A DNA stretch of 64,000 bases from JBBSOK01 sp965219125. Its GTDB lineage: Bacteria; Bacteroidota; Bacteroidia; Flavobacteriales; Flavobacteriaceae. The DNA lies in the NCBI GenBank assembly GCA_965219125.1, contig CBDCMO010000002.1:744001-808000 (forward strand), in the 5' to 3' direction. Positions 27,901 to 34,970 of the stretch are shown here, in pieces; within the stretch, counting starts at the first letter, position 1, and each line of letters starts with the position of its first letter. The translations under genes and the position numbers were made by a program. The notes below the pieces were generated by a model. That model did not search any database. It was not told the origin of the DNA and worked only from the letters and a program-made list of their open reading frames with translations.

Positions 27901-28044
27901 TCGGAAATTGGGGTTTATGATTTTTCTGGAACACCATTATTTTCGACCAAAGGCAAAGTAAATTTAAACTCATTACCATCAGGTATTTATATATTAAAAA
28001 CAATTGTTGACGGCGAAGTCATTACAAAAAAAATTATAAAATAA
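24925..28044 (+). CDS. Large T9SS-exported protein with lipase-like alpha/beta-hydrolase domain
   Basis: This 1039-residue secreted protein has a signal peptide (LILFMVIGHSVLSQ). Residues about 300-480 form an alpha/beta-hydrolase: FIVAEGFDPG, the nucleophile motif GQSMGG (Ser396), and SHDAPLQGS. This pattern resembles PGAP1/lipase-type esterases. Around 780-960 are PKD- or Ig-like repeats (ICTSGTYSVN, VTWSINPFNAG) with paired Cys. The last ~70 residues are a type A T9SS sorting domain ending GIYILKTIVDGEVITKKIIK. It is probably released or anchored at the surface and may hydrolyse an ester. It follows the lipoprotein pair by 41 bases and ends in a strong terminator. Confidence 0.85.
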   Translation: MKKITLILFMVIGHSVLSQNLSVPLETWKSKIVPVFQGLDKARIPNGILLDYAMDFTDVSVYNGNINSSQKVDLNVFSNIYKTIFTARTTTDTLSFPRMKTIAQNWAMERVTWNQQEQKTIVIGGLYYKYSSINSNALPQNKITVANNKYYDKYINGVWQNPYQTKETVAFTPVIRSYNKSYFNVILPQSLMLSNQLGSITKIEFDANDGKGYRQLTYGQPLSVLYYQNGTYTWKYRIRINNSYYLYSSSQIKIEADSFAHRDANNFENDIVIPGPQGLGFRNGATLRIDYAPNHNGELRQPFIVAEGFDPGSILEPETEGGELSLEDFRRSFTPEAGNNLFQLLDGANQQYDIVYIDWENGVGRLEDNSIVLENVLNWVNTNKVGTTQNVLLGQSMGGVIGRYTLARMEQESKIHDVSLFVSHDAPLQGSNTPLSTQFFSRHLYKEYVTTPILYGLGEGVLPVILGLAELISNAINNINGVNTSVLPYMNPEDVLTLQDTPAAVQLNYEWVTFNETVSTAIHQAWQQEFELKGFPQNCRNVAISNGNECAVDQGFEPGDTLIAVHDVDDPSFLGDLVHLITNPLIGAVTNDLGLHLLGQLPGSSKYFYDFDLKSTPNTNDPDRNVYFGKIRYEKKLLWIIPISHTLTERSKNATPTSLPFGSYSGGTFDITNATSELPSQFPPQILVNQFYGFIPVVSAIDVRRNGGITQGDYLRRYAGGTITEPGLSSGFDNFIVDYSQNPTNNRHISFQRRNGDWLANELTNEANNFFDCTFLCEVQEIAGPTNICTSGTYSVNSPANATVTWSINPFNAGTFQGQGTGQIQLSLNANFSGAVTVTSNITIPSCGVTTNLTKRIFAGKPSFNLQEITYLNYVDLRIIGAGGADINEQGITQVTWAPGAGTNGGNLQGQGQFFRNARGYGYNWTLPLTITVTNSCGSRTISVVITPPAPDPCDTQPKFNIEQEDIGVYSLSPDPDPCDEQRVSTDNKIATSEIGVYDFSGTPLFSTKGKVNLNSLPSGIYILKTIVDGEVITKKIIK

Positions 28045-28065
28045 TAAAAACTAAGATTTTAAAAT

Positions 28066-28098
28066 AAACCGTTTGCCTAAAAATAAGGCAAACGGTTT
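28066..28098 (+). terminator. Intrinsic terminator after the T9SS protein
   Basis: AAACCGTTTGCC and its complement GGCAAACGGTTT, plus a further T-A pair, form a 12-13 bp stem followed by TTTTTAG. The stem continues the T9SS gene's transcript end. Confidence 0.9.
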
Positions 28099-28125
28099 TT
28101 TAGTTTTAAACTAAATTCAATATTA

Positions 28126-28272
28126 GAACAAAATAATTAAATTACTTTCCTTAATTGCATTGTCCGGCAAACCAACCAAGTGGTAGCCAACGCCGGTATC
28201 TACATTAACTTCAACCGTAATTGTGGTGGCATCTACGCCAAAAACGGCACTGCCGTAAACCTTTGTGAGCAT
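28126..28272 (-). pseudogene. Detached 5' end of yifB/comM (44 codons)
   Basis: Bases 28141-28272 repeat the first 44 codons of yifB (23407-23538) in the same orientation. I count 6 differences in 132 bases, all synonymous. The ATG (28272) is intact. After codon 44 similarity stops and the frame closes 5 codons later, at 28126. Upstream of the ATG there is no similarity to the present yifB leader. The remnant looks like the displaced start of an older yifB allele, or the far boundary of an inserted segment. Confidence 0.9.
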
Positions 28273-28541
28273 AAGTAAGTAGTTGTTTTTTAATACGCGC
28301 AATTTGTGATAGCAAGATAATACTTTATTTAATGTTTCAATATCTAAGATGATGTTGATAAACTAAATTTAATCAAGTGTAAAGTTGCTTTATAGCGTAT
28401 CAGTTAAAACTCTGTAAAATATTTAGGTATTTAACTATCTTAAAAACAGTTGTTTAACTCTCCTTCAAAATGATTAGGAATATTAATTTAGCCCCAACAA
28501 AAAACTAGTTCACTTTAATATTAACCTAATCTTTATTTATT
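28273..28541. other. AT-rich intergenic region before the DUF6345 cassette
   Basis: These 269 bases, between the yifB remnant and the DUF6345-like gene, hold no gene. They probably contain the old yifB promoter (minus strand) and the promoter of the three-gene cassette (plus strand). I find no exact TAnnTTTG box near 28542. Confidence 0.5.
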
Positions 28542-29318
28542 ATGATTAACCAAATTTCAAAAAACTCAAGACTGATATTGGCATTTAGCTTTGTTTTGAT
28601 TTTTAGCTCAATTTCCTTTTCAGGAAGCCACGAAATAGGTGGCTATGTAGATCAGGCAGAAAGCCGATTTACAAGAAACGTGTGGAATTTTATTAAAAAT
28701 TTCCAAACACCAAAAACAATTGGTGGTAACAGTTGGAAATACACACAATATTACTGGTCTGAACCGTATGAATTTACGGGAACCTCGCACCGTAATTATG
28801 TAGATGCTGTAGATTTAGCCTACGTTGCGGGTCACGGTAACTATCATTGGATTCAAACAAAAAACAGTCCAAATACAGGCGTAGATTTAAAAACGGTACC
28901 GCAATATGGAAATACGGGAGACGATTTAGAATTTCTAATTATTGAATCTTGCTACACGGTATCTTCAAGACCAGAAAAAACCAACTGGTGGAGTGATTAC
29001 AACAATATGTTTGGAGGAATGCACCAATTAGTAGGCTTTCATACACTTAGCCATTCAGATAATGGAATACCCAACAATTTTGCTAATAAGCTAAAAAGCA
29101 ATGGTGCCGTTTGGCAATCTTGGTTTGATGCCGTTACTGAGGAAAGATATTGGATTTTTAATCCATCTTATTACGATCCGCAATATGGTAGCAATTATCC
29201 TTATCCTGGCTTGGCGAGTGCTGTTGTGGCTAACGGCTGCAGTAATGACCGTTTAAGTTCTTATGCCAGCGATCCTGCTCCAGGAACTGGTGGAATGACA
29301 ACCTACTGGCAATATTAA
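28542..29318 (+). CDS. Exported DUF6345-like protein with His-Gly/Cys pair
   Basis: This 258-residue protein has a signal peptide (LAFSFVLIFSSISFSG). The core matches what I recall of DUF6345: VDLAYVAGHGNYHW (His98-Gly99), then LEFLIIESCYT (Cys137), then FGGMHQLVGFHTLSHSDN. A strand ending in His-Gly followed about 40 residues later by a strand ending in Cys is the arrangement of clan CD cysteine peptidases (caspase, gingipain). Proteolytic activity is therefore possible but unproven. The next gene starts 25 bases later and the third gene carries a Kazal domain. Function is unknown. Confidence 0.75.
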   Translation: MINQISKNSRLILAFSFVLIFSSISFSGSHEIGGYVDQAESRFTRNVWNFIKNFQTPKTIGGNSWKYTQYYWSEPYEFTGTSHRNYVDAVDLAYVAGHGNYHWIQTKNSPNTGVDLKTVPQYGNTGDDLEFLIIESCYTVSSRPEKTNWWSDYNNMFGGMHQLVGFHTLSHSDNGIPNNFANKLKSNGAVWQSWFDAVTEERYWIFNPSYYDPQYGSNYPYPGLASAVVANGCSNDRLSSYASDPAPGTGGMTTYWQY

Positions 29319-29342
29319 TTATTAATTTTAAAAAACATAAAA

Positions 29343-30380
29343 ATGAAAAATTCATATAAAACATCGCTATTTACTATTGCTACAATCGCTGTTGCACTAG
29401 TTGCTATGTCTTCTTTTGTAAATGAAAAGACAACATCAAACGCATTGGTAAATTTTGAGCCAACTGCTTACCAAAATCTTGTTACCTATCAAGAAGGTGA
29501 TATGTTTGTTTATGCTACGGCAAGTTTAAAAGCAGAAAAGGTAGAAAAATTTCAACAAGCAGCTGAAAAAAGTTTAGCCGCAAATGGATTAGTACCAAAA
29601 TCTCTAACAGAAGCTGTAAAATTCAGTGAAAAAGATCCTACGGCTTTTTATGCCCAAGATTCAAAAACTGGAACACTTTCCTTTAATAAAGGTATGGAAG
29701 GCTACTATAACAATAAAAAGCTACAATTACCAGATGAAGCAAAAGCGAAAGAACTTTCTTTATCATTTATTAAAAATGTTGGTTTGGCTCCAGAAGATAT
29801 GAAAGAACTTAAAATGATGCACTCTGGGGGTTTACGAGCTTCGGACGCAGGTTCAGAAAACGTGACCGATCTTTTGAGAACCATCACTTATGGACGCATG
29901 CTAAATGGTGTTCCCGTTTATGGTGCAGGTTCTAAAATTGTGGTAAATGTTGGTAACAACGGCGAAATTGTTGGTGTAAAATCACGTTGGAAACAAGTTG
30001 AAAAAACAGCTTCAAAACAAGTTAAAACAGCTTCGTTAATTTCAGCTAAAGAGGCTGAAGTGCAAATGCAACGTAAATTGATAAGCGATTATGGCAAGGA
30101 TGCAAAATTCAAAATAAAGGATATGTATTTAGCTTATTATGATGGTGGTGAAAATTTTATACAACCAGCATACTTTTTTCAAGTAGATATTAATTTGCCT
30201 GAAGTAAAAGGTAGCCCAAGTATAAAATTTGATTACATAGGAATTGTTGCTGCTTTACCAAACCCACCAGAATCTATAGCTGCAGCCCAAGATTCGCCAG
30301 AAGCTCAAAAAATGATTAAAAATTTAGGCGAAAAAGGAGCTCGTATTACTAAAGAGAAAGACCCAAAAGACAACGATTAA
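29343..30380 (+). CDS. Exported protein with propeptide-like (FTP/PepSY-like) segment
   Basis: This 345-residue protein has an N-terminal signal or anchor (SLFTIATIAVALVAMSSFVN). Around residues 185-215 it has LNGVPVYGAGSKIVVNVG followed by NGEIVGVKSRW. This resembles the FTP/PepSY propeptide repeat (GVPVxGG-x-V-x-V-x-x-G-x-V) of secreted peptidases, which inhibits and chaperones its protease. No protease domain follows; the protein ends in a charged tail (EKGARITKEKDPKDND). It lies directly downstream of the DUF6345-like gene and may act as its separate propeptide or inhibitor. That role is inference. Confidence 0.65.
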   Translation: MKNSYKTSLFTIATIAVALVAMSSFVNEKTTSNALVNFEPTAYQNLVTYQEGDMFVYATASLKAEKVEKFQQAAEKSLAANGLVPKSLTEAVKFSEKDPTAFYAQDSKTGTLSFNKGMEGYYNNKKLQLPDEAKAKELSLSFIKNVGLAPEDMKELKMMHSGGLRASDAGSENVTDLLRTITYGRMLNGVPVYGAGSKIVVNVGNNGEIVGVKSRWKQVEKTASKQVKTASLISAKEAEVQMQRKLISDYGKDAKFKIKDMYLAYYDGGENFIQPAYFFQVDINLPEVKGSPSIKFDYIGIVAALPNPPESIAAAQDSPEAQKMIKNLGEKGARITKEKDPKDND

Positions 30381-30395
30381 AAATAGCCGATTGTT

Positions 30396-30451
30396 AAACT
30401 AACCAAAAAACTATCAAGTTGCATACAATATATTATGTGGCTTGTTAGTTT
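30396..30451 (+). terminator. Imperfect hairpin before the Kazal gene
   Basis: AAACTAAC (30396-30403) pairs with GTTAGTTT (30444-30451), and CAAG...CTTG pairs inside it, followed by a T-rich run. It may weaken read-through from the upstream two genes into the Kazal gene, giving unequal expression. Confidence 0.5.
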
Positions 30452-30471
30452 TATTTTTTAAACTCTTGATT

Positions 30472-30810
30472 ATGAATATAAAAAACTTTCTTTTCGTTAT
30501 TATTTTAAGTTCATTCAGTTTGCTTTTTTTCAGTTTTTCTGGCTGTGGAAATAAAGTAACTGAAAATCAATCTGTAGAAAATCCGAAAAAACCTGTAGCG
30601 CCTGAAGGCTATGAAGAACCAAAAGCAGCAGATTCTATTCCGTTAGCAGAATTGGGTGTAGATTGTTATGAAAAAAATACAAATTTATACAAAATTGCCT
30701 GTGCAGATGTGTACGATCCGGTTTGCGGTTGCGACAACAAAAATTATAGCAATAGTTGCGAAGCTGAAAGAGCTGGAATTAAAAAATGGACTAAAGGGAA
30801 TTGTAAATAA
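30472..30810 (+). CDS. Kazal-domain lipoprotein (predicted serine-protease inhibitor)
   Basis: This 112-residue protein has a lipoprotein signal (FVIILSSFSLLFFSFSGCGNK). The C-terminal 50 residues carry six Cys in Kazal order: DC, then AC, then YDPVCGCDNKNYSNSC and finally GNC at the end. Kazal domains insert a loop into serine-protease active sites. The linker is Pro/Lys-rich. The frame extends upstream to 30442, but that overlaps a hairpin, and ATG 30472 begins a normal signal peptide. It is the third exported gene in the cassette and converges on pgi with only 18 bases between. Confidence 0.88.
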   Translation: MNIKNFLFVIILSSFSLLFFSFSGCGNKVTENQSVENPKKPVAPEGYEEPKAADSIPLAELGVDCYEKNTNLYKIACADVYDPVCGCDNKNYSNSCEAERAGIKKWTKGNCK

Positions 30811-30828
30811 CCAAAACTTGTAAAAAGA

Positions 30829-32391
30829 TTAAGCCTTTAATTTAGAAATTAAATTCTTGGTTGAACAATTTGTTTTATAGTAATTTCCGCCATTTTCAAT
30901 TGCTGATAGAGTTCCTTTTGCCAATTTCTTACCAAGCTCAACGCCCCATTGGTCGTAGCTGAAGATATTCCATATTACTCCTTGTACAAAAAGTTTGTGT
31001 TCGTAAAGGGCGATTAATTTTCCTAAACTTTCGGGCGTTAGTTTTTCTATTAAAATAGTGTTGGTTGGTTTGTTGCCTTCAAATTGTTTAAAGTTATTTT
31101 CAACTCCTGTATTGTAAGTTCCTAGAAGTAAAGCTTCGGTTTGCGCAAAACAATTTGCTAGCAATTTATTTTGATGATCTTTATTTCCGTAAAGGGAATT
31201 TGAAAATGCGATAAAGTCGGCAGGAATTAATTTTGTGCCTTGGTGAATTAATTGAAAGAAAGCGTGTTGGCCGTTTGTACCTGTACTTCCCCAAACAATT
31301 GTTCCGGTTTCGTACCTTACTTTTTCACCATTTCTGTCGGTACTTTTGCCATTACTTTCCATAATTGCCTGTTGCAAATATGGAACGAGCTTCGATAAAT
31401 ATTGAGAATATGGAATGACAACTTCCGTTTCTGCCTTAAAAAAGTTGTTGTACCAAATTGAAAGCAAGGCAAGAATTACCGGCATATTTTCGCTGAAATC
31501 TGTTTCCGCGAAATGCTTATCCATTTTGTTTGCGCCTTTTAAAAGACTTTCAAAATTATCGTAACCAACGGCGCAGCAAATTGAAAGTCCGACAGCGCTC
31601 CAAAGTGAAAAGCGGCCGCCAACCCAATCCCAAAGTGGAAAAATATTTTCTTCGGCAATTCCGAATTCTTTTACAGCCTCTAAGTTTGTTGAAACGGCAA
31701 CAAAATGTTTTGCGATATCTTTAGTTGAAGCTTTTTCTAAAAACCAACTTCTTACGGTGTTTGCATTTGTAAGCGTTTCTTGCGTAGTAAATGTTTTTGA
31801 AACAATTATAAAAAGCGTTGTTTCCCGATCTAAATCTTTAATGGTTTCCATTACGTGGTCACCATCAACATTGCTAATAAAATAAACGTTTAAATGATTT
31901 TTATAAAACTTCAAAGATTCCACAACCATATCTGGTCCTAAATCGCTGCCGCCAATACCAATGTTTACAATGGTTTTAATAGATTTACCTGAAAATCCTT
32001 TCCAATTTCCACTAATTACTTCGGAAGAAAAAGATTTCATTTGTTGAAGTGTTTCCTTCACTTCAAGTTTCATTTTATCGAAATCACGTAATGCTGTGTG
32101 AAGTACTTGTCTATCTTCAGTTTCATTAATTTTTTCACCATTAAATTGCGCTTCAATTGCTTCTTTTAATTTACATTCTTTCGCCAATTTCAATAATAAT
32201 TTTAGCGTGTGATCTGTAACTCTGTTTTTTGAATAATCTAAATAAAAATCTTCCCGTTCAATCTTAAAATTATTCGCTCTATTTTTATCTTCTGAAAACA
32301 AAGTCTGCATTTTTTCATTCTTCAAAGCTTGATAATGGCCTTCAAGCTTTTTCCAAGATTCGGTTGATGTAGGATTTATTTTTGGGAACAT
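30829..32391 (-). CDS. pgi: Glucose-6-phosphate isomerase
   Basis: This 520-residue enzyme has the phosphoglucose isomerase core: NIGIGGSDLGPDMVVESL, the phosphate-binding VSKTFTTQET, GGRFSLWSAVGL and GTNGQHAFFQLIHQGTK. It interconverts glucose 6-phosphate and fructose 6-phosphate. It links the beta-glucose 1-phosphate route of the nearby glucan locus to PfkA. Length is slightly short of the 550-residue type but within the family. It is separated from the kinase/gapA/pfkA group only by a toxin-antitoxin pair. Confidence 0.98.
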   Translation of the reverse strand: MFPKINPTSTESWKKLEGHYQALKNEKMQTLFSEDKNRANNFKIEREDFYLDYSKNRVTDHTLKLLLKLAKECKLKEAIEAQFNGEKINETEDRQVLHTALRDFDKMKLEVKETLQQMKSFSSEVISGNWKGFSGKSIKTIVNIGIGGSDLGPDMVVESLKFYKNHLNVYFISNVDGDHVMETIKDLDRETTLFIIVSKTFTTQETLTNANTVRSWFLEKASTKDIAKHFVAVSTNLEAVKEFGIAEENIFPLWDWVGGRFSLWSAVGLSICCAVGYDNFESLLKGANKMDKHFAETDFSENMPVILALLSIWYNNFFKAETEVVIPYSQYLSKLVPYLQQAIMESNGKSTDRNGEKVRYETGTIVWGSTGTNGQHAFFQLIHQGTKLIPADFIAFSNSLYGNKDHQNKLLANCFAQTEALLLGTYNTGVENNFKQFEGNKPTNTILIEKLTPESLGKLIALYEHKLFVQGVIWNIFSYDQWGVELGKKLAKGTLSAIENGGNYYKTNCSTKNLISKLKA

Positions 32392-32454
32392 TTTTTTGAG
32401 ATATGAGACGTGAGAATTAGTACTATAAATTAAATAATTTAGAACCTTGGAATT

Positions 32455-32691
32455 TTATTGATGATCCGAAATTTCGAACACATAAAGCGAATTATTTTCT
32501 TTGATAGCTAATGCGCGATATTTTTTAGTTATCCGAAACTGATAAATTCCTAAATTTTTTGGCTTTCTAAGTTTAAGCTGAACTTTATGCTGCTGATCTT
32601 CTCTAATATAATTGCAAGCTTTTAAAAACTGTTTTTGCAAATTATATTTTTGCAATTCTTTCCTAGCTTGCTCATTATCGAAAACTTGCAT
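32455..32691 (-). CDS. RelE-like toxin
   Basis: This 78-residue protein resembles small RelE-type mRNA interferases. It has a basic helical N-terminus (NEQARKELQKYNLQKQF), and beta strands with GIYQFRITKKYRALAI and SLYVFEISDHQ carry the Arg/Lys and C-terminal His usual for the active site. Its ATG overlaps the antitoxin stop (TAATG). Translational coupling is likely. Activity is predicted only. Confidence 0.8.
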   Translation of the reverse strand: MQVFDNEQARKELQKYNLQKQFLKACNYIREDQQHKVQLKLRKPKNLGIYQFRITKKYRALAIKENNSLYVFEISDHQ

Positions 32692-32882
32692 TAAACAACT
32701 ATACGAAATGTTGAGTTAACAGATGAAATTTCATTTCTGGCAATTTCAGCTTTTTTTATGGTGTCAGCTGACAAAGGTTTTTCGTCCTGAAAATAATCCA
32801 CCGCCCAATCTAATAATTCTTCAATTGATTCAAATTCAGTTTTTGGTAGCTTCTTCCCGTTTTTTATTTTAATTGTAGTCAT
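32691..32882 (-). CDS. Antitoxin of the RelE-like toxin
   Basis: This 63-residue acidic protein precedes the toxin and overlaps it by one base. It contains EFESIEELLDWAVDYFQDEKPL and a helical tail. I do not recognise a named DNA-binding fold. The role comes from size, acidity and position. Confidence 0.7.
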   Translation of the reverse strand: MTTIKIKNGKKLPKTEFESIEELLDWAVDYFQDEKPLSADTIKKAEIARNEISSVNSTFRIVV

Positions 32883-32935
32883 ATTTTCTAAAGATTAAAC
32901 TTTTTAAAGTTATGAAATTAATCTCAAATAAAATT

Positions 32936-33808
32936 TTAAAGGACATTCTTCCGATAATATTCAATAAGTCCATCAATTGGTCTTCTTACAATATTACCCA
33001 AAGTTAAATGATAGGGTTTCATACAATCGCGGATTATGTCTTCAGAAAAATGGGCGATGCTTCCTATAAAATGAATTGGTACGTTTTGAGCTTCTTTGTA
33101 ACATAAAATTCTATTTTCTATAAAATTTGTCATTCCTTCACTTAGCAATTTATAGAAATAACCATTTACTTCCCGCGAAAATTCTTCTTGTGTATCGGCA
33201 GTAAAAATAAATTCTGCGAATGAAGCCAAATACGTATTTGGATTTGGCTTTCGGTATAAATTCATTTTTATAGTATCTGGCTCAAGATCAAATCTTTCTT
33301 CAAATTTTTTAACCAAACTATTTGGCATTTTGTTGTAGAAATAATCTCTAATTAATCTTTTCCCGAAGTAATTTCCACTTGCTTCATCCATTAAAATAAA
33401 GCCTAAGGAAGCTACGGAGGAGTGAATTTCTTTCCCATCAAAATAACAACTATTGCTACCCGTTCCTAATATACAAACAATGCCAGGTTCTGTCGTTGCT
33501 GCGTAAACGGCGGCTTGCATATCCTCCATAACCGTTACTTTGGCTTTTGTAAATAATTGACCGATTATCTCGCTTAAAATATTTTTTGGAGTGATTGTAC
33601 CGCAGCCTGCACCGTAAAAATCTACTTTTTCTACTTTCTCGAAAATTTTAATTAAATCTGTGTTTTCTCTAATACGAATATATAATTCGTCCTGCGGAAT
33701 TACAGCCGGATTTAAACCTTGCGTCCTTGTTTTTAAAACAACTGCGCCTTTAGCATCTAAAAGAACCCAGTCGCATTTTGTGCTGCCACCGTCTGCAATT
33801 AAAATCAT
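32936..33808 (-). CDS. BadF/BadG/BcrA-type sugar kinase (N-acetylglucosamine kinase-like)
   Basis: This 290-residue ASKHA-fold protein has the N-terminal phosphate loop DGGSTKCDWVLLD, the adenosine segment GTGSNSCYFDG and GSIAHFSEDII near the end. This matches single-chain BadF-family kinases annotated as N-acetylglucosamine kinase. It lies 2 bases from the 3' end of gapA in one operon with glycolytic genes. It may phosphorylate glucose released by the glucan locus; the substrate is uncertain. Confidence 0.85.
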   Translation of the reverse strand: MILIADGGSTKCDWVLLDAKGAVVLKTRTQGLNPAVIPQDELYIRIRENTDLIKIFEKVEKVDFYGAGCGTITPKNILSEIIGQLFTKAKVTVMEDMQAAVYAATTEPGIVCILGTGSNSCYFDGKEIHSSVASLGFILMDEASGNYFGKRLIRDYFYNKMPNSLVKKFEERFDLEPDTIKMNLYRKPNPNTYLASFAEFIFTADTQEEFSREVNGYFYKLLSEGMTNFIENRILCYKEAQNVPIHFIGSIAHFSEDIIRDCMKPYHLTLGNIVRRPIDGLIEYYRKNVL

Positions 33809-33810
33809 AC

Positions 33811-34803
33811 TTATAAACTTGAAACGTGAGCGGCCAAATCTACCAATTTTGAAGAATAGCCATATTCATTGTCATACCAAGCTACCAATTTAAAGAAATT
33901 ATCGTTAAGTGCAATACCTGCGCCAGCATCAAATGTACAGGTGTGCGGATCTGAAACAAAATCTTGCGAAACAACTTCGTCTTCTGTATAATTTACGATG
34001 CCTTTATATTCGCCATTTGCGGCGTTTTTGAACATAGTTTTTATTTCCTCATACGAAGCGCCTTTTTTGGTTCGCACTGTTAAATCTACCACAGAAACAT
34101 CGGCTGTTGGCACTCTAAAAGCCATTCCGGTAAGTTTACCTTTTAAGCTTGGGATTACTTTCGTAACCGCAACGGCAGCGCCTGTACTTGTTGGTATAAT
34201 GTTTAGCGCGCCACTTCTGCCTAATCTATAATTTTTCATTGAAGGTTGATCTACAGTAGATTGTGTTGCGGTAAGCGCGTGAACTGTTGTCATTAAACCT
34301 TCAATAATTTCTAGATTGTCATCAATTATTTTTGCTAATGGCGCAAGACAATTGGTTGTACAACTAGCATTTGAAATAATTTTATGTTCAGCTTTAATTT
34401 CGGTATGGTTTACGCCCATAACAAACATTGGGACCGTTTTTGAAGGCGCCGAAACAACAACTCTTTTAGCGCCGGCTTTTAAATGTGCTTCCGCCGCATC
34501 CATTTCGGTAAAAATACCGGTGCAATCTAAAATTATATCTGCATTTACTTCATCCCACTTTAAGGTTTCTGGATTTCTCTCTGCGGAAACTCGAACTGTT
34601 TTACCATTAACTACTAAATGACCATCTTTTACTTCAATCGTGCCATCAAATTTACCGTGAACAGAATCGTATTGAAGCAGATACGCTAAATGATCTACAT
34701 CTAATAAATCGTTTACTGCAACTATTTCAATATTTTCTCTTTGTGAAGCAATTCTAAATGCTATTCTACCAATTCGGCCAAAGCCGTTTATTCCTATTTT
34801 CAT
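33811..34803 (-). CDS. gapA: Glyceraldehyde-3-phosphate dehydrogenase, type I
   Basis: This 330-residue enzyme starts with the NAD-binding GINGFGRIGRIAFR. It has the catalytic SNASCTTNCLAPLAKI, the phosphate-site HALTATQ and GRSGALNIIPTSTGAA, and the C-terminal WYDNEYGYSSKLVDL. It converts glyceraldehyde 3-phosphate to 1,3-bisphosphoglycerate. It lies downstream of pfkA and upstream of the sugar kinase; all three probably share a transcript. Confidence 0.99.
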   Translation of the reverse strand: MKIGINGFGRIGRIAFRIASQRENIEIVAVNDLLDVDHLAYLLQYDSVHGKFDGTIEVKDGHLVVNGKTVRVSAERNPETLKWDEVNADIILDCTGIFTEMDAAEAHLKAGAKRVVVSAPSKTVPMFVMGVNHTEIKAEHKIISNASCTTNCLAPLAKIIDDNLEIIEGLMTTVHALTATQSTVDQPSMKNYRLGRSGALNIIPTSTGAAVAVTKVIPSLKGKLTGMAFRVPTADVSVVDLTVRTKKGASYEEIKTMFKNAANGEYKGIVNYTEDEVVSQDFVSDPHTCTFDAGAGIALNDNFFKLVAWYDNEYGYSSKLVDLAAHVSSL

Positions 34804-34812
34804 ATTTTCCTT

Positions 34813-34970
34813 TTGATACTGTTGTTTCTGTTGATACTGTTGTTTCTATGGATATATTGTTTCTATGGTTTCTATTGATACTCTAGATTCTATTGTTTTT
34901 GAAATATTTTAAACTAAAAAAGTTTAATGTTTTCTTCAATTTCGATTTCGATTTCGATTTCCTTTTCAAT
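34813..34970. repeat. Two simple repeats between pfkA and gapA
   Basis: Two 18-base copies starting TTGATACTGTTG lie at 34813-34848, with decayed relatives after them. A hexamer run, TTCGAT x3 flanked by TTCAAT and TTCCTT variants, lies at 34935-34970, directly after the pfkA stop. Read on the minus strand the latter stays open for 18 codons in the pfkA frame. No gene is supported here. Confidence 0.7.

Noticed and set aside
23407..28272. Integrase-mediated island with att sites
   Set aside because: The flanking repeats are long and coding, and no integrase or transposase is present between them; homologous recombination is a better explanation.
30442..30471. Earlier start for the Kazal lipoprotein
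   Set aside because: It overlaps the right arm of a hairpin and adds residues before a normal signal peptide start at 30472.
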